A stretch of DNA of 28,665 nucleotides, from IMG/VR virus record IMGVR_UViG_3300030117_000699, positions 1-28,665 of that record; one strand, 5' to 3'. The notes beneath the pieces were generated by a model. It did not search any database. It was given only the letters and a program-made list of their open reading frames with translations, and had not been told where the DNA came from. Source of the DNA: a virus. Shown here piece by piece: positions 5,945 through 12,497 of the stretch. The first letter of the stretch is position 1. Each line of letters begins with the position of its first letter. The translations under genes and the position numbers were made by a program.

Positions 5945-6974
5945 TATTGGTGATATCTCTGAATTAAGAGGTAATGCACAAATAGTAAGGAATAAACCTT
6001 TAGATGCTTTTGTAGATTTTAATATACAAAGTAATGATGAAGCCATAACTTCTAATGGGCGTATGGCTATAACATTTCTTGATGATTCTACAGTTAGACT
6101 TACAGAACATAGTCAACTGTTAATAGACGAGTATATATACGATCCAGACCCAAGCAAGTCTAAAATGGCACTTACATTTGCTATCGGGACAACTAGATTT
6201 ATTTCTGGCAATATAGATAAACTTAATAAAAAAAATATATCTCTAAAAACACCTACAGCTAATATTGCTATAAGAGGCACAGATTTTACAGCTACAGTAA
6301 ATGAGTTAGGTGAATCATTGATAATACTTTTGCCAGATAAATATGGTTTATCTAGTGGAGAAATAGAAGTAATAACTGCAACAGGAAGTGTCATACTTAA
6401 TAAACCTTTTGAAGCTACTACTGTTTCTGTATTTGAAAATGCACCAAGCAAGCCAGTAATATTAGATTTATCTTTAGATTTAATTGATAACATATTAATA
6501 GTATCGCCACCTGAAGAAAAAGAAATAGAACAAGAAGAAGTTGTTGCACAATCAAATAGTATTTTAGATTTTAATGATTTAGATATTGATTATTTAGAAG
6601 AGGATTTTTTAGATAGTGAATCTGATTTAGAATTTACTGAGCTTGATATAAATTATTTAGATGTAAATTTTCTTGAAGATTTATTAGATGTAATAGATGA
6701 ATTAAATATAGAAGATGAGCAAGAAGAATTACAAGCTGATGTAACATCTTTATCTATTGCAGGTACTAAATTTGGTCAAGATACTGAAACACAAATAACT
6801 ACTTTTGTTACAGGTGAAAAATTAACTGTTTTAAGAAGTGTTAATAATACAACTAGAATAGATATAGATTCAGAAGGAAGTTATACAGTAATTCTTATAC
6901 AAGATGGAGTATCTAGAACTATTAAAATAAATGGCGGTAGTAGTAGTGTTATAAGAATTAAACAGGAAAGCTAA
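5811..6974 (+). CDS. FecR-domain secreted protein, up to 387 aa
   Basis: Periplasmic FecR-domain protein. A hydrophobic export segment (LRLLAILLIAIFALSKTTKA, then QAQA) precedes the FecR domain at about residues 45-180, with the family's G-x-A-x-(I/V) start (ELRGNAQIVR), a DDSTVRLTEHSQL stretch and LKTPTANIAIRGTDFTATVN. After it come an acidic linker with a repeated D-(L/I)-(D/N)-(I)-(D/N)-Y-L pattern (about 260-300) and a small beta-rich end. The start is uncertain: ATG 5811 gives a long N-terminus, while TTG 5853 would give a tidier signal peptide; neither has a clear Shine-Dalgarno. FecR proteins often neighbour CHASE2 cyclases, as here (TAATG overlap), suggesting a sensor-partner pair. 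Confidence 0.8.
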   Translation: MGTQILLILRNHLHLQGITLRLLAILLIAIFALSKTTKAQAQAVNIGDISELRGNAQIVRNKPLDAFVDFNIQSNDEAITSNGRMAITFLDDSTVRLTEHSQLLIDEYIYDPDPSKSKMALTFAIGTTRFISGNIDKLNKKNISLKTPTANIAIRGTDFTATVNELGESLIILLPDKYGLSSGEIEVITATGSVILNKPFEATTVSVFENAPSKPVILDLSLDLIDNILIVSPPEEKEIEQEEVVAQSNSILDFNDLDIDYLEEDFLDSESDLEFTELDINYLDVNFLEDLLDVIDELNIEDEQEELQADVTSLSIAGTKFGQDTETQITTFVTGEKLTVLRSVNNTTRIDIDSEGSYTVILIQDGVSRTIKINGGSSSVIRIKQES

Positions 6975-8716
6975 TGAAAAAACTTATATTACCTATAGTT
7001 GCAATATTATTATTGCCATTAATATATCAGTCAACACCCACAGAAATATTAAAATTAAAAGTATTTGATGCTTTTATACAAACTCCAGAACCTTCAGGTA
7101 ATTTTGTAATTTTAAATATAACAGAAGAAGATGTAGAAATAGAAGGTGGATATCCTTTACCTAGAAAAAGATTATCTGAAATAACTTTAGAAATTCTTGG
7201 TAAAGGTGCTTTAGGTGTAGGATATGCTATATCTTTTCCACAACCTGATAGATTTGGTGGCGATGAAGATTTTGGTAGGTCATTAGGATATGCACCAAGT
7301 GTTATAGCTATGTTTGAAGATGGTAAAGGTAATTATCCTAAACCAACAGGAACAGTTGTAAAAGGTAATAATATTGGTGGCATAGTATCTTTAGGAATTA
7401 AAGAAAATATTAATACTATAACAACTGATACATTACAAGGTTTAGCTATTGCTCCTACAGAAGTTGACCAACTTGTAAGAAGAATACCTTTATTAGTTCG
7501 TACACCAGATAATAATTGGATTCCTAGTTTTGGAACACAAATATATAAAGCTTTATTTGGTGTAAAAACTTATATTATAAGTACTAATGATAATGGTATT
7601 GAAGAAATATCAATACGAGGAATACCACCAGTTAAAACAGATACTTTAGGTCGTAAGTGGATTAGTTGGGTAGATACACCACAAACAGACTTACAAGAAA
7701 TGGAAGTTAATGGTAAATTTGTTATAGTTGGTGTCACTGCTAATGGTGTTATGCCACAAATAGCAACACCTGTTGGTTTGTTAGAACCACATAAAATACA
7801 AGCAGCACTTGCAGAATCAATCTTAATACAAGATAGTCCTTATATTCCTGATTGGCATTTAGCTGTTGAACTATTAATTCTAGTGATAACAGTAACTTTT
7901 GTCTGGTTATGTATAAATATTTTTGGAACAACGCTAGGAATAATATTTACTAGTATATTATTTTTTTTAACAATATTTTTTGGGCATTATTCAATTCAAA
8001 ATGGAATATTAATAGATGTAAGTTGGACATTAATTTCACAATTTGTAACTGCTTCTATAGCATTTTATTTAAGATTTAGAGAACAATATAAGTTAAGACA
8101 ACAAATTAAAAAACAATTTGAACATTATCTTGACCCAAGACAAGTTAAAAAATTACAAGATAATCCTAAATCTTTAGTATTAGGTGGAGAACGCAGATAT
8201 TGTACTTTTTTATTTACAGATGTAAGAGGTTTTACATCTATGTCTGAAAAATTAGAACCTGAAAAAGTAACAGAAATAATGAATAAAGCACTAACTATAC
8301 AAGCAGATACTGTTAAATTTTATGATGGTATGGTAGATAAATATATTGGTGATGCAATGATGGCTATATTTAATGCTCCTATAGATTTACCAAACCATGA
8401 AACTGCTGCAGTTTTATGTGCAAAAGAAATACAAGATAAAATAAAAAATGCTAATTTAGGAGTTGAGATAGGTATAGGAGTTAATACTGGATATGCTGTA
8501 GTAGGTAATATGGGTAGTAAAACTAGATTTGATTATACTGCTATAGGAGATGCCGTAAATTTAGCTGCAAGATTAGAAAGCTCAACAAAAGAAGTTGGAC
8601 AAGATATAATTATAGGACATCTAACAGAAAAAAATTGTGATATAGATTTAAAATTATTAAAACCAATATCTGTAAAAGGTAAACAAAAAAAGATAACTAT
8701 ATACACATGGAAATAA
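6974..8716 (+). CDS. CHASE2-domain class III adenylate/guanylate cyclase, 580 aa
   Basis: Inner-membrane signalling enzyme making a cyclic nucleotide. Order: N-terminal membrane helix (about 4-21), periplasmic CHASE2 sensor domain (about 25-290), three membrane helices (about 298-365), a linker helix, and a class III cyclase domain (about 408-570). The catalytic set looks complete: metal ligands D416 (FTDVRGFT) and D460 (DKYIGDAMMAIF), purine contacts K456 and T522 (DYTAIGDAVN), and transition-state residues N529 and R533 (VNLAARLES). A Lys/Thr pair is typical of bacterial adenylate cyclases, so cAMP is the likelier product (inference). It overlaps the FecR gene by 1 base and the next gene by 10. 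A cyclase in a phage late operon is unusual. Confidence 0.93.
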   Translation: MKKLILPIVAILLLPLIYQSTPTEILKLKVFDAFIQTPEPSGNFVILNITEEDVEIEGGYPLPRKRLSEITLEILGKGALGVGYAISFPQPDRFGGDEDFGRSLGYAPSVIAMFEDGKGNYPKPTGTVVKGNNIGGIVSLGIKENINTITTDTLQGLAIAPTEVDQLVRRIPLLVRTPDNNWIPSFGTQIYKALFGVKTYIISTNDNGIEEISIRGIPPVKTDTLGRKWISWVDTPQTDLQEMEVNGKFVIVGVTANGVMPQIATPVGLLEPHKIQAALAESILIQDSPYIPDWHLAVELLILVITVTFVWLCINIFGTTLGIIFTSILFFLTIFFGHYSIQNGILIDVSWTLISQFVTASIAFYLRFREQYKLRQQIKKQFEHYLDPRQVKKLQDNPKSLVLGGERRYCTFLFTDVRGFTSMSEKLEPEKVTEIMNKALTIQADTVKFYDGMVDKYIGDAMMAIFNAPIDLPNHETAAVLCAKEIQDKIKNANLGVEIGIGVNTGYAVVGNMGSKTRFDYTAIGDAVNLAARLESSTKEVGQDIIIGHLTEKNCDIDLKLLKPISVKGKQKKITIYTWK

Positions 8717-8943
8717 AATCAAAATTAAAAATAATTTTAGATTGGTTTTTAAGTTTATTAAGAACTAGATATAAAGTAACTGTATCTTTTAATAAAGAAT
8801 ATGGCGATTCTGATGATAGAAATTATGTTGCAAAAAAAATTTTAATTCAAAAAGAAAAACACTTAAAATTTAGAAATGAAGAAAACAAAATTGTAGAATA
8901 TAGAAGTGCATCAGGACTTAATTACATTATAGAGGATATCTAA
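8707..8943 (+). CDS. hypothetical protein, 78 aa
   Basis: Small basic protein with an amphipathic, partly hydrophobic N-terminus (about residues 7-18, LKIILDWFLSLL) and a beta-rich remainder (RYKVTVSFNKEYGDSDDRNY). The C-terminus is EYRSASGLNYIIEDI. No family recognised; similar small ORFs occur in marine phages. The start overlaps the cyclase gene by 10 bases and the stop overlaps the spanin start (TAATG), so it could belong to the lysis group, but that rests on position alone. Confidence 0.6.
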   Translation: MEIKSKLKIILDWFLSLLRTRYKVTVSFNKEYGDSDDRNYVAKKILIQKEKHLKFRNEENKIVEYRSASGLNYIIEDI

Positions 8944-9338
8944 TGCAACAAGTATTAATAGGAATTATTTTAGTTCTAAGTTTTGGAAGTTATTGGTTAT
9001 ATCAAGAAAATATAACTTTAAAAGCTAACAATAAAGCATTAGAAGGTGCTATTGCTACACAGGAAGAAGCTATTAAATCATTACAAAATGATTTTGAATT
9101 GCAAACAACACAAATGAATGAGTTATCTATAAAAAGTCAAGCAGCACAAAGAGAGTTAAATAGATATACTCAATTTTTACAAAACTATGAACTTTCTGCA
9201 AAAATATTAGCAGACCCAGTAGAAATGCAAAGGAAAATAAATAATGGAACTAAGCACATCATGGAAGATATTGAGAAACTCAGCGACACAGTTGATAATC
9301 TTGATGATGGTTTGCAGTTGCAGTCTGATACCAACTAA
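8943..9338 (+). CDS. inner-membrane spanin candidate (Rz-like), 131 aa
   Basis: One N-terminal membrane helix (about residues 4-20, VLIGIILVLSFGSYWLY) followed by a long periplasmic coiled coil (from ENITLKANNKALEGAIATQE to about residue 125). This is the plan of Rz-type i-spanins, which with an outer-membrane lipoprotein fuse the membranes at the end of lysis. The assignment is strengthened by the downstream lipoprotein that starts inside this gene in another frame (95-base overlap, as in Rz/Rz1) and by the lysozyme that follows. Confidence 0.75.
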   Translation: MQQVLIGIILVLSFGSYWLYQENITLKANNKALEGAIATQEEAIKSLQNDFELQTTQMNELSIKSQAAQRELNRYTQFLQNYELSAKILADPVEMQRKINNGTKHIMEDIEKLSDTVDNLDDGLQLQSDTN

Positions 9339-9627
9339 ACAGATTGAAGTAACAGCTAAACCAATGGATAGGAAAATAGTACAACCTATTATGCCTAGAG
9401 AAATAGATTTGAAAGAACCTATGTGGATTGTTGTTACACCTGATAACTATGAAGAGCAATTAGCATTTATAGAAGAACAAGAAGGTGAACTTATATTTCT
9501 TGCTATGACAATTCCTGATTATGAAGTCATGGCATATAATATGCAAGAAATTAAGCGTTACATAACAGAATTAAAAGATGTTGTTGTGTACTATAGAAAA
9601 GTAACCACTAATGAAGGGGAGAAATAA
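9244..9627 (+). CDS. outer-membrane spanin-like lipoprotein (Rz1-like), 127 aa
   Basis: N-terminal lipoprotein signal (LIILMMVCSC) with C26 as the probable lipidated residue; Cys at position -2 of the lipobox is slightly unusual. The start ATG 9244 is preceded by AAAGGAAA at a reasonable distance. The mature part contains Pro-rich and acidic stretches (KIVQPIMPREIDLKEP), then a conserved-looking core (MWIVVTPDNYEEQLAFIEEQ) and a C-terminal helix. It is longer than classical Rz1, with a structured domain added. Overlap with the Rz-like gene and proximity to the lysozyme support an o-spanin. Alternative: another lysis lipoprotein. Confidence 0.68.
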   Translation: MELSTSWKILRNSATQLIILMMVCSCSLIPTKQIEVTAKPMDRKIVQPIMPREIDLKEPMWIVVTPDNYEEQLAFIEEQEGELIFLAMTIPDYEVMAYNMQEIKRYITELKDVVVYYRKVTTNEGEK

Positions 9628-9628
9628 T

Positions 9629-10102
9629 ATGGAAATTTCACAAGAAGGTATAACACTTATTAAACATTATGAGGGTTGCCCTCAGTCTAATGGCAAAGCA
9701 GTTTCGTATCGTTGTGCTGCTAATAAAGCAACGATTGGATATGGTAGTTTAAAACTTATAGATGGCAGTCCAGTAAAAGATGATATGTCAATTACTATGG
9801 AAGAAGCTGAAGAATTATTAGCTCATGAACTTAAAGAATATCAAGGATATATAAATGATATGGTTACTGTTCCTTTAAAACAAAATGAATTTGATTCTTT
9901 AGTATCTTGGGTCTTTAATTTAGGACCATCAAATTTAAAATCATCTACAATGTTAAAAGTTCTTAACGAAGGCAAATATCAAGAAGTGCCTGAGCAAATT
10001 AAGCGTTGGAATAAAGTAAATGGTAAAGTTAATGAGGGGTTAGTTAAAAGAAGAAAAAGTGAAGCTTTACTTTTTTCTTGTCAAGATTGGACTTGTGTAT
10101 AG
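9629..10102 (+). CDS. phage lysozyme (GH24 muramidase, endolysin), 157 aa
   Basis: Peptidoglycan-cleaving endolysin of the T4/P22 lysozyme family. The frame opens at 9611, but ATG 9629 is chosen because AAGGGGAGAAA at 9613-9623 is well placed upstream. The catalytic region reads HYEGCPQ (E15), YRCAANKATIGYG (C29 and T35): the Glu, then Asp/Cys, then Thr six residues on, as in T4 E11-D20-T26 but with Cys in place of Asp, a substitution seen in some phage lysozymes. The C-terminal helices carry the usual SWVFNLGPSNLKSSTML and KRRKSEALLF blocks. No signal peptide or SAR segment, so it needs a holin. Confidence 0.9.
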   Translation: MEISQEGITLIKHYEGCPQSNGKAVSYRCAANKATIGYGSLKLIDGSPVKDDMSITMEEAEELLAHELKEYQGYINDMVTVPLKQNEFDSLVSWVFNLGPSNLKSSTMLKVLNEGKYQEVPEQIKRWNKVNGKVNEGLVKRRKSEALLFSCQDWTCV

Positions 10103-10104
10103 TT

Positions 10105-11958
10105 ATGCCATTAAGAAAATATGTATTTAGACCAGGAATAAATAAAGAAGGCACCAATTATAGTAATGAAGGTGGCTGGTTTGATGCAGATAAAGTTAGA
10201 TTTCGTAAAGGTAGACCTGAAAGAATAGGTGGTTGGCAAAAACAAAGCACAAATAGTTTTATAGGCACATCAAGAAAAATTTATTCTTATAGAGCTGCTA
10301 GTGGTACAAATTATATAACTTTAGGAACACATCAAAAGTTTTATGTATTAGAAGGTCAAGAGTATGCTGATATAACTCCTATTAGAAGTACAACATCTGC
10401 AGGAGATGTAACATTTGCAGCAACAAATGGAAGCACAACTATTACAGCTACAGATACTTCTCATGGTGCAGTACAAGGAGATTTTGTTACATTTAGTAAT
10501 GCTGCTAGTTTAGGTGGCAATATTACTGCTGCAGTTTTAAATAAAGAATATCAAATAGATAGTGTTCCAACTGCTAACACATTTACTTTTACAGTTACTG
10601 CAACAGCTAATTCAAGTGATACTGGTAATGGTGGTAGTTCTACAGTTAGTACATATCAATTAAATTCTGGTTTAGATTCTTATGTATCATCAACAGGATG
10701 GGGTGCAGGTACATGGGGTGCAGGAACATGGGGTTCTACAACATCTTTATCTTTTGCTAATCAACTTAGATTATGGTCTATAGATAATTTTGGTGATGAT
10801 ACAGTTTTAAATCCAAGAGCTGGTGGTATTTTTTATTGGGATGAATCTTCAGGTACAAGCACAAGAGCAGTAAATGTTACAACAAAAGCTGGAGCTAGTG
10901 ATGTACCTACAATATGTTTACAAGTTATGGTTTCAGATTTAGATAAACATACGATAGCTTTTGGTTGTAATGCTATAGGTTCTAGCACATTAGACCCTTT
11001 ATTAGTTAGATTTTCAGATACAGAAAGTATTACTGATTGGACACCAACTGCAACTAATCAAGCTGGTGGCGTACAGTTATCTATGGGTTCTACAATTATA
11101 GGAGCTTTACAAACAAGACAAGAAATACTTATTTGGACAGATGCAGGTATTATTTCTATGAGATTTGTTGGAGCACCATTTGTTTTTTCATTTACTGAAG
11201 TTGCACATGGTCCATCTTTAATATCTCCTAACGCAGCAGTTAGTACAAACAATAGTGTATATTTTATGGATAATGATGGATTCTATGTATACTCAGGTTC
11301 TGCACAAAGATTGCCATGTACAGTTTTAGATTATGTTTTAAGTGATTTAAATCAAGGACAAGGATTTAAAATATTTGGTGCTGTAAATGATAGTGCTAAT
11401 GAAATTTTATGGTTTTATCCTTCTAAAAGTAGTACAGAAGTTGATAGATATGTTTTATATAATTATTTAGAACAAGTATGGTCTATAGGAACAACAACAG
11501 ATAATTTTGTTAGAACAGCTTGGGATGAAGCATTAATACTAACTAATCCTATAGCTGCTAGTAAAAATAGTAGTACAGATAATAATAATTATCTTTTTGC
11601 ACATGAAATAGGTCATGGAGACGATGGTAGTAATTTTACTGCATTTATAGAGTCAAGTGATTTTGATTTAGACCCTGATGGAGAAAATTTTATATCAGTA
11701 AGTAAAATAATACCTGATATACAATTTAGAGACCAACAATCTACATCTGATAATGTAGATATAATAATTAAAGGTAGAGATTATCCTTTAGAAAGTTTAT
11801 CAACATTATCTACTGTATCAGTTACTCCAAACTCTACATTTACAAATACTAGAGCTAGAAGTAGACAATGTGCTATAAAAGTTTCTAATTCATCTAATGA
11901 TTATGGATGGCGATTAGGCGATGTAAGATTAGATATTAGACCAGATGGTAAAAGATAA
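10105..11958 (+). CDS. virion structural protein, P22 gp10-like tail/adaptor candidate, 617 aa
   Basis: The frame extends upstream to 10078, but the start at 10105 gives the N-terminus MPLRKYVFRPGINKEGTNYS followed by EGGWFDADKVRFRKGRPERI, recurrent in marine podophage structural proteins. The protein is beta-rich, with many W/G/S/T strands, and has a short GAGTWGAGTWGSTT repeat near residue 210. Architecture and neighbourhood recall P22 gp10-type tail hub/stabilisation proteins (beta-propeller), which close the portal channel; I infer this from general features, not from a search. Opens the structural block after the lysis genes, 2 bases after the lysozyme stop. Ends with a TAATG overlap. 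Confidence 0.62.
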   Translation: MPLRKYVFRPGINKEGTNYSNEGGWFDADKVRFRKGRPERIGGWQKQSTNSFIGTSRKIYSYRAASGTNYITLGTHQKFYVLEGQEYADITPIRSTTSAGDVTFAATNGSTTITATDTSHGAVQGDFVTFSNAASLGGNITAAVLNKEYQIDSVPTANTFTFTVTATANSSDTGNGGSSTVSTYQLNSGLDSYVSSTGWGAGTWGAGTWGSTTSLSFANQLRLWSIDNFGDDTVLNPRAGGIFYWDESSGTSTRAVNVTTKAGASDVPTICLQVMVSDLDKHTIAFGCNAIGSSTLDPLLVRFSDTESITDWTPTATNQAGGVQLSMGSTIIGALQTRQEILIWTDAGIISMRFVGAPFVFSFTEVAHGPSLISPNAAVSTNNSVYFMDNDGFYVYSGSAQRLPCTVLDYVLSDLNQGQGFKIFGAVNDSANEILWFYPSKSSTEVDRYVLYNYLEQVWSIGTTTDNFVRTAWDEALILTNPIAASKNSSTDNNNYLFAHEIGHGDDGSNFTAFIESSDFDLDPDGENFISVSKIIPDIQFRDQQSTSDNVDIIIKGRDYPLESLSTLSTVSVTPNSTFTNTRARSRQCAIKVSNSSNDYGWRLGDVRLDIRPDGKR

Positions 11959-12161
11959 TGGCAAATCCTAAATCAATAGTATTACCAATACCTAGACAAG
12001 AATATGATGCTACAGAAGAAACAGTATCAAGAAGAATTACAGAACAAGCTATACAAGATTTAGCTATTGAAGTTAATAAATTAAGTAAATTACAAGATGT
12101 TGTATCAAGTAAAGCTGTAAAGAGACAACAATTTTTATTAATGGGTATGAAACATGGCTGA
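11958..12161 (+). CDS. small hypothetical virion-associated protein, 67 aa
   Basis: Short, mainly helical protein (EETVSRRITEQAIQDLAIEV, then NKLSKLQDVVSSKAVKRQQF) with no membrane segment. Not recognised. It lies between two structural genes, overlapping the upstream stop by 1 base and the downstream start by 8, so a structural or scaffold-like role is plausible by position only. Confidence 0.6.
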   Translation: MANPKSIVLPIPRQEYDATEETVSRRITEQAIQDLAIEVNKLSKLQDVVSSKAVKRQQFLLMGMKHG

Positions 12162-12495
12162 TAATTTAAAAGTTTTAGGTCAAGTTGACCCAGCAGCGAC
12201 TACAACGACTACACTTTATACTTGTCCTAATATGACACAAACTACAGTTAGTTCTATAGTTGCAGCAAATAGAACAGGTTCTGCAATAACATTTAGACTA
12301 AGTGTTCATGTAGCAGGTGCTGGAGCAGATGACAAACAATTTCTTTTTTATGATAAATCAGTAGCAGCAAATGATTCTTTTGCTATAGTTTTAGGCATTA
12401 CATTAAATCAGACAGATGTAGTAAAAGTTTATACAAGTGCAGTAGATATGAGTTTCAATATGTTTGGTTGCGAAACCAAAGAGGAAGATAGATAA
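12154..12495 (+). CDS. small beta-sandwich virion protein, 113 aa
   Basis: Alternating hydrophobic/Thr/Ser strands (TTTTTLYTCPNMTQTTVSSI, AITFRLSVHVAGAGADDKQF, DSFAIVLGITLNQTDVVKVY) indicate a compact beta-sandwich. The pattern (VSSIVAANR, YDKSVAANDSF, VKVYTSAVDMSFNMFG) resembles small decoration or tail-accessory proteins that I know from marine phages. Exact location in the virion is not determinable here. Overlaps the upstream gene by 8 bases. Confidence 0.65.
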   Translation: MADNLKVLGQVDPAATTTTTLYTCPNMTQTTVSSIVAANRTGSAITFRLSVHVAGAGADDKQFLFYDKSVAANDSFAIVLGITLNQTDVVKVYTSAVDMSFNMFGCETKEEDR

Positions 12496-12497
12496 AT

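Noticed and set aside
6113-6493. 126-residue minus-strand frame across the FecR domain
   Set aside because: Antisense to a recognisable domain; its composition is typical of a shadow frame.
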